A DNA stretch of 64,000 bases from Carallia brachiata (GCA_021464245.1 JADCRB010000013.1:10036095-10100094), one strand, 5' to 3'. Positions 23,131 through 36,122 are shown, numbered from the stretch's first letter. The notes: a model not told the origin generated them from the sequence alone. Translations and numbers: made by a program.

Positions 23131-25564
23131 ATGCACAATAGGCAAATTCTGAAGCTTTCTGGCCGCTCTTTCCTTCAAATAAACTCGGCCCGGAATTTTC
23201 ATGGCATCGCAGTCGCTAGCTCCAGAGGTGTCGATCATTCGTTGGTTGAATCCAATCGTCGTCTCAACGATTTGTCTAAAACGGGTCGGATCCATGAGGC
23301 ACGCCAACTGTTCGATAAATTGCTTGAAAGAGATGACTATGCGTGGAACACCATGATTGCTGCTTATGCCAACTCAGGAAGGCTAAATGAAGCTGTGAAA
23401 ATTTTTCGTGAGACCCCATCAAAGAGTTCGATCACCTGGTCGAGTCTTATATCCGGGTTTTGTAAATATGGCCGCGAAAAAGAAGCTTTTGAATTGCTTA
23501 GGGAAATGCAGTTGGAGGGACAAAAGCCTAGCCAATACACTTTGGGAAGTGTTCTTAGGCTGTGTACAGCAATGGGTTTTATTCAGAGCGGGGAACAGAT
23601 TCATGGGTACATTGTAAAAACTGGATTTGATGATAACCTCTTTGTTGTTACTGGCCTTGTTGACCTGTATGCAAAGTGCAATTGCATTTTGGAAGCTGAG
23701 TATGTTTTTCGAATGGTGTCTGATAGCGAAAATTGTGCTGTTTGGACTGCTATGCTTACTGGGTATTCCCATAATGGATATAGTTTCAGTGCCATGATGT
23801 TTTTTAAGAACATGAGAGCTGAAGGGATTGAGTCTAATCAATTTACTTTTCCCAGCACTTTGACAGCTTGCGGGGCAGTTTCAGCACTTGATTTTGGGGT
23901 ACAAGTGCATTGTTGTATAGTTAAGAGTGGTTTGTTTGTAATATTTTTGTTCAGAGTACATTGGTTGACATGTATGCTAAATGTAGGGACTTGCATAGTG
24001 CAAAGAAAATGTTGGACTGTATGGAGGTTGATGATGTGATTTCTTGGAATTCAGTGGTAGTGAGTTGTGTGAGGCAAGGGTTTAGAGAAGAAGCTTTGTC
24101 TTGTTTCAAAAGATGCATGCAAGAAATATGAAGATGGATGATTTTACATACCCATCCGTGTTAAACTCTTTAGCATCACTGAAGGATATGCCAAATGCAA
24201 TTTCTGTACATTGTTTGATCATTAAAACTGGTTTCACAGCATACAAGCTTGTGAACAATGCTCTGATAGACTTGTATGCCAAACAGGGGAAATCAGATTG
24301 TGCATTGAAGATATTTAACACGATGGGAGAAAAGGATGTTATCTCATGGACCTCTCTGGTTACAGGATATTCCCATAGCGGCTCTTATGAAGAAGCCATA
24401 AAGCTATTTCATGAAATGAGAATTGTGGGTGTGCATTCTGACCAAGTTGTTGTTGCCAGCATTTTGAGTGCCTGTGCAGAACTTACTGTAATAGAACTTG
24501 GGAAACAAGTCCATGCAATCCTTTTGAAATCTGGTCTTGATTCATCATTATCAGTCAATAATTCTCTTGTGACAATGTACGCAAACTGTGGAATTATAAC
24601 AGATGCCAAGCAAGTCTTCAACTCTATGAGCATTCGTGATGTCATCAGCTGGACAGCTCTAATAGTTGGATATGCAAAAAATGGCAGAGGTAGGGATTCG
24701 ATTCAGTTCTATGATCAAATGGTTGTCGCTGGTATAAGACCTGACTTCATTACATTTATTGGCTTGCTATTTGCTTGCAGCCATGCTGGTCTTTTGGAAA
24801 AAAGTCGACACTACTTTGAATCGATGGATAAGGTATATGGGATTAAACCAGGTCCGGAACACTACGCTTGCATGATTGACCTCCTGGGACGCTCAGGAAA
24901 ACTTGCTGAGGGAAAGGAGTTATTGAACAAAATGGTTGTAAAACCAGATTCAACAGTATGGAAGGCCCTGCTTAGTGCTTGCAGAGTACATGGGGAGCTA
25001 GAGCTGGGAGAGAAGGCAGCAAAGAACCTCTTTGAATTGGAACCTATGAATTCAGTGCCTTACGTCATGTTATCCAACATGTATTCTACAGCTGGTAGAT
25101 GGGAAGATGCTGCAAGAATCAGAAAATTGATGAAATCCAGAGGAATTAGGAAAGAGCCCGGGTGCAGTTGGACAGAGACAAATGGCAAAGTGCACACCTT
25201 TTTTTCTGAAGATAGAGGTCATCCTATGACAAAAGAAATTTATATGAAAGTTGATGAGGTTATAATGTTGATCAAAGCAGCTGGTTATATGCCAGATAAG
25301 ACTTTTGCTCTTCATGACACTAATGAAGAAGTCAAGGAGCTTGGCCTGGCTTATCACAGTGAGAAGCTGGCTGTTGCGTTTGGGCTTCTCACTGCACCAA
25401 AGGGAGCACCAATTTATATTTTTAAGAATCTCCGGGTTTGTGGAGATTGTCATACTGCCATGAAATACATATCAAGAGTATTTGTACGTCATATTGCTTT
25501 GAGGGATTCAAATTGCTTCCATCACTTCAGCGAAGGAAAATGTTCATGTGGAGACTATTGGTAG
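23131..25564 (+). CDS. DYW-class PPR protein, two single-base frameshifts
   Basis: A single-exon PLS-type pentatricopeptide protein of about 810 residues. The first ATG that fits is 23131; upstream codons in frame start only with GTG. The N-terminus (MHNRQILKLSGRSFLQ) is basic and Ser-rich and could be an organelle presequence. PPR motifs run through most of the length (WNTMIAAYANSGRLNEA, WSSLISGFCKYGREKEA, NALIDLYAKQGKSDCA and others). The E region is followed by a full DYW domain with HSEKLA, CGDCH and the C-terminal CSCGDYW, the zinc and cytidine-deaminase residues expected of C-to-U RNA editing factors in chloroplasts or mitochondria. It reminds me strongly of Arabidopsis At3g61170, from memory. 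One base seems missing near 23929 and another near 24106, both in T-rich spots. All frames are otherwise intact, so decay or sequence error are both possible. Confidence 0.85.
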
Positions 25565-27520
25565 AAGCTAGGCCAAGCTCCTTGACTTCGCGTGCAGATT
25601 ATTGGTAGAAATACATATCAAGGTGCATTTTGCGTATTTTGCTCCTCTCTGCACATTCTTTGAGGACACTGCAATTTATACCTTCTGGTTGTGCTGCATG
25701 GAACTCAAGCTCTTACATATCGCTTGAACAGAATGCTGTCATCATAATAGAATAACATGTCACAAACAGGGCACAGAATGGTGAGGGCGAGACTGGATTA
25801 TCCTTCTATTCAGAAACTAACAGGTCTTATATTAAAACAATGGATCTCACACGACTGAACTCTCAGATAGGACCCAAAAATTCTGTGCGGTTGCTCCACC
25901 TCCTTCCGAAGCTTGCGCAAGTACTTTTTATTCTGATCAGTGGATGCAAACGGACAATCTAATCATTGAAAGCAATTGATCATTATGTATTTGACTTACC
26001 AGATCGCTTGGTTCCTCTGCAATCACGGACCTCCGATTTGACCACTGCTTGTTTTTCCGGTGGTGGCGCATGCCTTGGTCCCTTTTCCCTGTTTCAACTT
26101 GAAGAACCTGAGTTTTCTAGACTCTGGCTGTAATGAATGCAAGGTGTTCATGATGTCAGCATTCCAATTGGAGGACTTAATTGTGAAGTCAAAGTATAGT
26201 TGGAATATGCAGGAAAATTGCCCCGTATGATATTTCTGCGCCAAAGCTTACATCTGTCAGCTATAAAACCATCAAAGCTATAATGGATTTCATTTCAATT
26301 GATGCCCCCAATCTGAAGCACGATGTTGATTTTTTCATAGAATATATAAGCCATTGGCGTCTAATTCATCAAAAATGGGGCATTTCTCAGTTTGTTCGCA
26401 TTGGTTGAGGGCTTCACTATGCAGAGTTTGTTTCATTTAGCACGTCGACCATTGAGGTATTTCGGTATATATTCTGTGAACCATTTCACTCTGTTCATTT
26501 TTTTCTCATTTAATTTCTGTAGCAGCGGTAGTGAGATGTTGCCTTATTTCTTTTTCTAGCATGCCACATGTGGATTGGCATTGAACAGGCTTCCTAATAG
26601 TTAGGCAGTCAGCCTTCTCCCTTTCGTAGATTAGGTTATGGAAATTGAAGCCGAGTGCAAAATGTCAGCCACGTTATGCTTCGGTTGAAGGTGATAAATA
26701 TCCAGTGGCTCTCCTGCAACAGAGATTAAGCTTGACAACTTCCTGAAGGTGGTAAACTACTTCGTTCTGTTCTTCATATTATATAGTATAACTTCATGTT
26801 TATCTAATCGCGGTTGTGGAATATGTACAAGCTGGCGAAGGGGTGTTTTGTTTCCTTCTGGCTCTTCTTTTTATCTTTACAAGTTAGGGAGCGACATATT
26901 GCATGAAACGTCCATGGTCATATCCACATTGAATGAAACAGACAAAATACCTTATTAATATGTGTAGGAATGGATTGTAACGAACATATAGTTTTTGTCT
27001 CGTATTTCTAGTCTAATTAAATGGAACACTTTGTCATTATTTTTTAATTTTATGTTGAATTGTAATGACTATATTTTTTTTTCTTATTTTTGGCTTCCTT
27101 GTAATTAAAAGAAAAGGAAAACACATGTTTGTTACAGTAACTAACTCACCTTTAGACATTGTCAAGCAGTTGTGCTCTTAGACGCAGTTCGGTTCTAGTC
27201 CGATTCCAATTCAAACTGCCAGTTTTGTTGTAGTAAAACTAGAACATTAATTAAACAATCCTTTGGATGGTCCAATCCGGTTTTGGTTGACTGGTAGTTC
27301 CAGTTTTGGCTCTAATTCCGCTTTTAATTCTGATTAACCTCTGGTTGATTCAATTCAGATCAATGTAATCTAGTTTAAACTTTAAGAAAAAAGTTAAATT
27401 GTAAAAATTAAATTTCAATTATGTCAAAATGAAAAATTTTAAATAATTAAGAACTTGGATTCAATTAATTAAACTACCCATGTATTCTCTTCAAGACTTA
27501 TAATTTTAGCTAATCATTTA

Positions 27521-27602
27521 TCTCATTTTTAATTTCAATCTATAGTTCAATCTCGTTTTTAATTTCAATCTATAGTTCTTTTTAATTTCAATCTATAGTT
27601 CG
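27521..27602. repeat. three-copy 30-bp minisatellite
   Basis: The unit TCTCRTTTTTAATTTCAATC followed by TATAGTTC occurs three times in a row, two copies of 30 bp and a third shortened at its start. Confidence 0.85.
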
Positions 27603-28339
27603 CTTTTGTTTGCTTGGCTCATCTGAGATGGGGATTCTTCTATTGCAAAATCGTACAAATCTTATTTAAAAGCTTACGATCATTTTCTTGCATTCATAGT
27701 TTTACCTTTGACCAATCATCTAGACACTTTTGTACCTCTAGTGATTCTAATGACAAACTCGAGCGTGTTTCATGAAAAATATTATTTCCTACGCTATTCA
27801 ATAACAATTAAGACTGGTTCCAAATTGCCGGTTGAACCACCGTGGTACGATTTCCTTAAAGAAGAACCAGACTAAACAGCCCCTGTTCGATCCCAATTCC
27901 AACTGACCCGTCCGGTCCGATTTCGAGTAATAACCAGTTCAATTCCAATTCAGTTCCGATTCGAACCAAAATCAGTAGTCAGGCCTGTGTGTACCCGCCG
28001 CTTTGGCGAGAGTTTCCCAACTTGAGAGCAAATCCCACATTTTGGTTCTAGATTCCTCTGACCTGGAGGTCATGGTTGGTGATTTAACGCATCATCCGCA
28101 CGATTTATGATGTATATTTCCACTTACCATGCCTGCCTTCTACTAATCTACCATCAGCAATAAGCATGCAATAACTAAATTAAAAATGGATAAAATGTTT
28201 CAATGTTAAAACCCATATCCATGAGATTTGAAGTAAACAAGTTACTGATAAAATCAACCAAAGCATCCTAAAATCCTTCCTAATAAGATCAAATATAAAA
28301 AGTCGATATTGAAAACAAGAAAGCCACTGCAGAAACCTC

Positions 28340-28482
28340 CGGACAGAAATCAAGTAAATGAGGCTGACAAACACATAAAAGCTTCATGCCTCTAGCCAAC
28401 TGCATGATGAAGCCATCTTTGAAAACCTTTGCATTGCAAGTGACGCAGGGATATTTTGAACGATAAAGCTGGTCACTTTGTT
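28340..28482 (-). other. possible exon of an unidentified Cys-rich protein
   Basis: On the minus strand, after a TTTTGGCAG acceptor-like site, an open frame starts EPQQSDQLYRSKYPC and continues VTCNAKVFKDGFIMQLARG, then CVCQPHLLDFCPE before a GTTTCT donor-like site. The composition is protein-like, with a CxxC and a CxC. I do not recognise the family. It could belong to a decayed gene or to an undetected neighbour. Borders are guessed from splice-like sequence only. Confidence 0.25.
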
Positions 28483-30865
28483 GGGGTTCCTGCCAAAATT
28501 GAATACAGTAGTGTAACAAGAATGGCAGGTGAAGCAGTCTCTTGCCTGCATTAAGATACCAAGTGAGAACATATTCGTTGATGAAAAAGCATTTTAATTA
28601 TATGATTACATTTGCATACTTGTTCAAAGAGATTAGATTAGCTTACATCTAAAGTGAGCACTGGACCATAGACGACAATTAATTAGATTAAAAGCTGGCA
28701 AAAATACTTAAAGGCAGAAAGAAAATCAAATATCCAATCTCCTCCATGGGAAAGAAAGAAAAAATCAAAAACAGCAGTGGCTGGCCTAAGGTTGTTTACA
28801 TAAAAAATCAGAAAAATGGCATCTCAATGCGACACCCACATGAACTCTGGGGAACGGTCAAGTTCACAAAGCCTTACTCCAGTTTTTGACAATATTGTTT
28901 ACAGGGCAGGAACTTTTGATCTCCAAATCACAACAAAATGATCTCATTGGTACATAAAGTCTCGACCTTCATTAATGTTTTCAATTGTCACTGCAACGTC
29001 ATTATGTCTAACTAATTTCTCTAGGCTTGTCCTTTTCAGCTATGTCATGTATATTGCAAAGTGTATGACTATTAAATGCTTGTTAATAAAGTTGTGTATT
29101 ATTCATTGCAAAACTAGCAACATGTATGATAAGAAATTTTTATTGACAGGCAAGTTATCAGAATCAAGAACAAATTGTGCTAAAATAGGATAGAAATCAT
29201 AAAATCAATACATTATGTGAAAGAAAGATATAACTGAATAACTCAAAGATTTAAATAAAATTGCTTTTGCTCAATAAATATAGGATTGTAACCAAAAAAC
29301 TTCAAACTATCCTGATAAATCAGATAAACTTTGTTTTATTGGGATTATCAATAACAATAATGATGTAGCGTCGAGAAATTTTAAGAAGCACAACTTTGAA
29401 TATGTCTTCAAATGAAGATAGGTCTCACAATTATATATGTTTCCTGATGAATAAATGTCAATAAAACACATATAATTCCTGATAAAAAAAAAAATCAAAT
29501 CAGCATGCAAAGGTACTTCACCAGGTTTGACAAGCTTAAACTCTAACCAATACATTCCCTCACCATTCCACTTAATGAGAATTTCAGCTGCGTACCGATT
29601 ACAAAAATAGGTGAAAGTTCCCATCCTCTAGGTTTGATAAATAGCTCGCTCCATTGTATGTTAACCAGTGAGCATCAGATTTAATATTTTTCAAGTTAAA
29701 CCTGCCCAAATTTAAGCTAGTGACAATAGAAAAAAGTCCTAGACACCTCAGCCACCATCCAAGTAACAGCTTTGCTGCAATCCTGCATATCTTATCTTTT
29801 TAATAACACATAGATAAGCAGAAAGGAGTACTATGTGCCTTCATTGATAAGGAGGCACATGTGATTTTTGTGCTAGAGGGATGTTCCAATCAAAATTATT
29901 TGGCCACTCAGTTACACATCTTTTCTGTCTCATTGTTCGATAATCCATGATCTATAGGATAAAATCCCCGGTTCTAAAAGATTCTAAGCAACAAAACCTC
30001 AGCATACTCTCAACAATGATTACATTGGATTCAGTTGCTTCCTTGGACATCTTGAACAAAAAAAAATTCACAAGCATCAAACTTAACAAAATTCAGGAAA
30101 AGATAGCAGGACACCATTCAGGAAGTAAAATTCAAGTAGAGTCAACTGCATGTTAAACACATGTTGTTACTTCCAATAATAAAACCAGTCCAAAAAAAGC
30201 AAAAGACGAAACAAACAATATGCATGTATTTGCATAGACAAAGGCATAGGCCATTAGGTGTATACGTGAACTATATGAAAGGCAAAAAGTAGCACAAAAA
30301 ATCTGATTCACAACTTGGAGACAATCTCATAATATTCAGATTGTCATGTTTTATTACCATGTTCAGGAAGGGAAGAGTCCTATATTCCAGACAGTAGCAT
30401 ACCAAACGATCAAATACTCAGAACTATAACAACCAGTTTGACACTAATTATAAAGAAAACAGAAAACATATAAAATAAAAAATCTAATCACCACTCAACC
30501 GATTGCACCAATAGAAAAGCAATGTTGGATAAATTTGCATTCCAAAGTTAGCATAATTTAAAGAAGAACTGTTAAGATGCTGTTGACGTCAGAAGGACTT
30601 CAAAGTTGACCATTAATACAAAAATATTGTTGTTAGCATTACCCTCATAAATACATTGTTGACTACCCCATTGCAAAGAAAAATTAGCACATATGTGGGG
30701 CATACATGGAGCCTTGCTTTAAAAAGAGGAGAACAATGGAAAACACACCAAACATGGTACGTAATTAAGGTTTAGCATTTAAAAATCTCAAGCAACAAAA
30801 AACTATAATAAACTATTAATAGGATTTAACATAATTGCAAAACTGATGGTTGCCAGAAAGCATAC

Positions 30866-32225
30866 CTCTGGCTTTGGATATTCAAAGACAACAACAGCAA
30901 GATCAGGAGATCCACTTGATAAGTAGTTAATTGCTTCATCAGAAACGATCGTGGAGTTCTGTTCACAGGTTACTTTCAAGAGCTTCATTTTATTAAAAGG
31001 TGATTTCTGACCTTCCAATAAATCAGGAAAACAGGTGAGAACCTGTGTGAGCAAGGAAAAAACAAGTTCCACATTACTTCAAGTCTGAAACTAAAATAAG
31101 TATAAATGATTTTCTACATTTGGCACAGCGCCACAGTCAGTTGGGTTTAGTATGGTTCAACGAGTAAATCAAATCATATCCAAGCATTGTTTCAGTGATA
31201 CTACTGGAGATACTATTTAATAGCTTTAAATAATATTCCCTAAACCATTGAAGACATTTTAATTGTAAGCAGATGAAGTACACAGTTAAAAAAAAAGGAT
31301 GACAATTGATAAACTATGTACCTTAATTGTGACATCAGATAGAGTAATCGATTGGGCATTATGAAGCCTTTCCAACATTTTGGTTAAATTCCAATGGGAG
31401 ATTGACACATTCTCTAATCCACTGTCCTGATCACAAGGTAGAAAAACATGGACATCTATCTCCTTCAATGAAGGGACTTCAGAAATTGAAACATCCACAA
31501 CATCTGAGTATTTATAACTGAATGTTGCGAGCATTGGTGTAGAAATCTCAAGTTGGAAATCCCTAGATCCTATCTGCTCATAAGTCATCCCTGTTATAGC
31601 CAAGTGAACAAGTTTCCTGGCGCTTATTTTAAAAATCACCATTCCCCTAAATTCACAATCATGGAGGACAAGCTCTCAAATTGCCACAGCCAGTGAATGG
31701 ATCTACGCGATCAGTTTTGTCAAGAAATGAGCAAAGACTGAGATGCAAAGAAGTCAGTCCCGTAAAAGGAACTTCCTTAGGTAAAATAAAGGCCCTTAAC
31801 TGAAGAGTCTCCAAGGATTTGCTCTTAAGAATAGCTTGAGGTAAGCGCAAAGATTGGGAATCGAGTTCAATATTCAGATCTTTAACATTATGGGAAACCG
31901 CATAATTAATAACCCTATTAGTAAGGTATAAATCTACCATATTTCGGCGGCGGAAGTGCAACTTGCTTATACTAGGCGCAGCATGCCTAGACAAGACACC
32001 ACGGACAAATTTGCCAAAATTTGTTAATTTTACAAAACCTTCACTATCGAGCTTCAAATCAAGTATCAAAGTCCACACGTATCTCCATCTTGTCGAAAGT
32101 ACAGATGTTTTTACCGCTGACTTCGTGTCGATGAAAGAGAGGATATATTGTAGAATGTGATTGGGAAGTGTGCTTAATCGATCTTCTTGACTCTTCTTCC
32201 CTTTCTTGTTCCCCCTCTGTGCCAT
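30866..32225 (-). CDS. F-box/LRR (FBD-family) protein, frameshifted
   Basis: From the ATG at 32223-32225 a Lys-rich leader is followed by the F-box (DRLSTLPNHILQYILSF, then SVLSTRWRYVW), residues 13-55. LRR-like sequence follows: SKLHFRRRNMVD, VKDLNIELDSQSL, LETLQLRAF, LTSLHLSLCSF. This is the layout of the large plant F-box/RNI/FBD family, which supplies substrate receptors to SCF ubiquitin ligases. At about 31674-31680, after GCGNLR, the frame breaks by a small indel; the continuing frame (VIFKISARKLVHLAI) stays open to a donor after 31322. Exon 2 is 31042-30866 (VLTCFPDLLEGQKSPF, then INYLSSGSPDLAVV), joined in phase. A C-terminal FBD exon was not found. It is one of three related genes here, and all are broken. 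Confidence 0.72.
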
Positions 32226-32396
32226 TGTGTGTGCTAATGTTCTCTCTCTTGAAACCTTGCACTAAGGGGGTATAGGGGGTATGGCGACAGTGGCAAGGAA
32301 TGCGGCGGAAGGAAAAATGAGGGTTTCTCAGACAATAGAATGAAAGATATAGGTGAAATAAGTCTACCAAACATATTTCCATACTTGTATTAGAAC

Positions 32397-32424
32397 CATA
32401 AATAAATAAATAAATAAATAAACA
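32397..32424. repeat. (ATAA)n microsatellite
   Basis: About six uninterrupted AAAT/ATAA units upstream of the minus-strand F-box gene. Confidence 0.9.
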
Positions 32425-33914
32425 AATTGATTATAACAAATTACAGATATTATATATCCAATTTCCAAACACGAACAAGGTAAACAAGATTAAAACATTC
32501 GGTTATGAGTGTAAAAGGGAAAGCATCCAAAATTTTTGTTCAACTTTGGTTTTGATTCATCATTACACAAATACTGATGAAAATTAAAGTAATTATACTC
32601 TCTATGGCTATTTTCGTGACTGCCATTCATCGCCTCCTTACTCTAACCTACTACCAATGCAACGACGGATGTTGACCAGCAGAGAGATCAGCACGTGGAA
32701 CAAAGTTATTTCAGTTCATTTGGTCTAATTGGACAACAAACCAAAACAACCATTATACCTTCCCTAAACAAAAGAGACGGCATTTCATCTTTCAAATTTT
32801 CAGCCGCCTTCAAAATCATTTTTTCAGAAATCGAGCTACATTGGCAAGTTTTCTAACAAAACTCGTAATTTAGACCACTAACACATCCTTGCACTAATCT
32901 CAAATGCACTCCACTCACAGTAAGAAGAGCACATGAAAGCTAACTAAACAATCAAGACACAGACAGCTCGACAGAGATAGCCTGACTGAGAAAAAATAAT
33001 GAAGTATTGAAGCACAAATGTGTGATCAAGTTATAAGTTCAACTACAAAAACATTAATAAGAAGAATAACCTGTCTCCCACTTCAGTTTGGTCACATTTG
33101 CAGCCTTTGCTACTTTATATGATACTAAACCAGACAGCATTCTTAAACAGTAGGGGAAAAAAAGTACTTATCTTGAAAGAAGACCCAGAAAGGCCAGCCT
33201 CTTACTTCACATTGTTCAGATAAAATTTCGTACTTTTTATTCTGAAAAATATCAAAATATTAAAAGGAAGTTGCAATGAGTAAATAACTAAATAAACAGA
33301 GACAAAAAAAAAAAAAAGAAAAAGAATTTAAGCATTGGTACTGCTACCTCTAAAACATTGAAATGGGATAGTAGAACGTTTTTTTGCCAAAATTGCCAAA
33401 ACCCCATTTGATTATAGCACACAGATAACCACCCCCACAAGCGGAGATAGGGAAATTTGGTAACTTTCCAACCAGTACGAGAATTCATATTTGCTTGGGA
33501 CAATTGAAGGCAATATTTTTCTCAACATGGGGTTTTTTTTTATTCCTCTCAGAAATCTATAATAACTGCAGAATTTTCAGCAATTAATAACGTAAATATT
33601 AGTTTGATGAACAGAAGAAAAGATCAACCAAAAAAACTATTATTGGCGTAAAATAATGAGAAAGAACAGAAAGGAGGAAGGATGGCCTACTGGGTTTTGG
33701 TAGCCAACCAGCCAAAGCGAGCAAAACGCTATTGGCGGTTGGAGGCGGCTGAAGATTGCTAATTGGCGGCTGGGTAAGTGCTTGCCCGGTGGCATGGCGT
33801 CTTCTGCTGTTCTGCTCCGCCTTTGTTTTTTTTTTTATTTTGGTGAAAATTTAAGAATTAGTCCTGTTTAATGATTTTGAATTGCACAAATATTTATTAC
33901 ATATTCGTTTAGCA

Positions 33915-34253
33915 CAAAGTTGTTAAAACTGAATTGATTAAACTGAAAATATTAATAAATTAAAATTTAATTAATTAAATTAATATTTTAATCGGTATTT
34001 AATATTTATTTTAATTTTAATAATTAAATTAAAAATTTTGATTGAATTTAAAATTAAATTAAAATTTTTAATTAAAATTAGATTTTAAATTATAATTTAA
34101 ATAAATATTAGGGTCAGATTTTTATCAATTTTTATTAATTTTTGACTGGTCAGGTTCTTCTTCATAAAATAAACATAAATCGGTTCAAACCTTCAGTTGG
34201 CCACCAGTTTAACCGATCGGACAGGTCAGTCTGAGTTGAGTTTAACAACACTG
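33915..34253. mobile_element. probable hAT-type MITE
   Basis: The left end CAAAGTTGTTAAAACTGA and the reverse complement of the right end, CAGTGTTGTTAAACTCAA, form short terminal inverted repeats beginning with CA. The flanks GTTTAGCA (33907-33914) and ATTTAACA (34254-34261) match at 6 of 8 positions, fitting an aged 8-bp hAT target duplication. The interior of 339 bp is AT-rich and non-coding. A similar end, CAGTGTTATAAGATTTGG, lies near 37713. Confidence 0.5.
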
Positions 34254-35956
34254 ATTTAACATGAGCTCCATTCAATAAAAAATAATATATTGATTATTTT
34301 TGAAAATTTAAATTTTCTGTTCATAATTATTAGATGTACAAAATTATGATAGTAAGACGTAAAATAAAAAATAAAAAAATGTATCGTTAGATGTTATTGG
34401 ATATTATCATAACTCCTTACCCATTTTTTTGTTGTGTGTTGCATGTTTTGTCGTCGAAATTACACATTTAATTTTTGGTGGAAAAATTAGAACTTTTGAA
34501 AAAAATAATTAAAATATATAATTTTTTAATTGTAGCTCACACTTGAACGGAAAATTTTTCAAGCCATGTGACGGGACTCAAAATTAAATTTTCGACAATG
34601 ATGACGTAGTTTGATCCTCTCCCTCAGATGTACCATTTTTTATTTTATGTTAGTGGACATTTTTTTAATAAAATAAAAAAAAGGAAAATTTGTAGAGAAA
34701 TATGAAAATTAAACAAATCTATAAATTACAAATGAGAATTCGAAGCATATTCTGAAAATCTTTTGAAAAATCCAAAAAATAAAAATTCTTCTTTCTTTCT
34801 CTCCCTTCTTTTTTGCAATATTGGCGGATCTACCTTGACCCTTAAAAAAAAAAAAAATGTAATTTATACTAATTTTACCTTATTACCTCCCCTCAACCTA
34901 CCCATCGTGTAAATTGTCTTATCATATCCGACCCAAAATATGTATGTCAAGAAATTATTAAATTAAAAAATTTGAGCAATTTAATAAGTTTTAAAAATAA
35001 GTTATATATTAAAATTTAATACATTCGAACGCTCGCGGGAACAAAGTGACTTTCCTTATCCATATATTCTTTAACACAAACTTATTGTCATTATAATAGA
35101 TAAAAAAGATATTTTCCAAAAAAACCCAATTTTATGGACGAGAATCTTAGATGGGATGCAGACCCATTTCCCGTTTCTAAAAAACTAATAAAATATTATT
35201 TTTTCAAAAATATTCAATTTTAAACGTATTTAATATAATTTTAAATTTTTATTTTAAAAAAAAGGGCAGAAAAATGAAAATAAAAGGAATATTTTTTTTA
35301 TTACTGAAATCCACCATCCCGTCGCTTTCGTATCACCCTTACCCGTACACTTAAACTCTTCCTTTTCGATATCACAAGAAAAATACATCCAGAAGAAAGG
35401 CTACAATGGTTAATATGATTTTCTTTGATAATGAATTATGAATGAAAAAAGCAAGAGAAACAATCGTCCAACTATCCACAAGTCAAGTCCTACACAAAGA
35501 GCTCAGGAACTTTTTTTCTTTTTTTTTTTTTGAGAATAAAAGAGTTCAGGAACTTGACAAGCATTAAAGACTTCAATCAAATAAAGGCATGCACATTGGA
35601 TTAATTAGTTTCAGCTCCTTCAAAGACTTCAACCTACTAAAGGAATTAAGAATGCTGATTCTGCAACACATCATCAGGAATCTGTCTTGTTCAGGGCCTA
35701 TCCAGACATGACATCAAAATCAAACCGGCTGATGATAGTGAGACAAATTAGTACCTAAACGAAGCAAACGTCCAATTTTGGATTCCTGATGACACAGATT
35801 CTACATTGTGAATTAATTGAAACAAACTCAACATACTGAGAGATGTGGCCTCCTGACTTGGGCAGAACCTTGGCCTGCATTACATCGCATGGAAAAATTA
35901 ATATGACGCATATTGTGAATGTAGAACAAACAATCAAGAAGAAGAAGGGAAAAGAG

Positions 35957-36061
35957 AACTTATCTCTAGTAGGCAACTTGGTTGAATCAAGGACTGATCA
36001 TGGGCGACAGCATACGTTCCTACTATTTGCCCGTGATCAGTCCTATTATAAGAGATAAGTT
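35957..36061. repeat. 105-bp imperfect hairpin
   Basis: AACTTATCTCT (35957-35967) pairs perfectly with AGAGATAAGTT (36051-36061). Inside it, AGGACTGATCATGGGC (35990-36005) pairs with GCCCGTGATCAGTCCT (36029-36044) with a single mismatch. The two stems are separated by an uneven bulge (22 against 6 bases), and the terminal loop is 23 bases. It could be a small palindromic transposon relic or a transcribed hairpin. Confidence 0.7.
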
Positions 36062-36122
36062 GTCTCCTCCCTTCCGTTCGTTTTATTTGTTCTACAGTTA
36101 ACGAGCGGGGGAAATTATTATA

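Larger units (their letters stand above)
25565..30865. other. long intergenic region with minor repeats
   Basis: It begins with the PPR 3' UTR. It contains a three-copy minisatellite (27521-27602), a stretch rich in CCGATTCCAATTC-like phrases (27180-27980), and one possible exon on the minus strand (28340-28482). The segment 28600-30860 is AT-rich and would be the 3' side of the F-box/LRR gene at 30866-32225; I could not find a further exon of that gene there. Confidence 0.5.
32226..36122. other. intergenic region between two F-box/LRR genes, with a MITE and a hairpin
   Basis: It holds an (ATAA)n microsatellite at 32397-32424, a hAT-like MITE at 33915-34253, long A/T runs, and an inverted-repeat hairpin at 35957-36061. 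An open minus-strand frame at 35755-35976 has no recognisable features. Confidence 0.5.

Noticed and set aside
23925..24110. Introns as an explanation for the two PPR frame changes
   Set aside because: The sequence at both places is conserved PPR coding up to the shift, so removing any GT-AG segment would delete needed residues; single lost bases explain it better.
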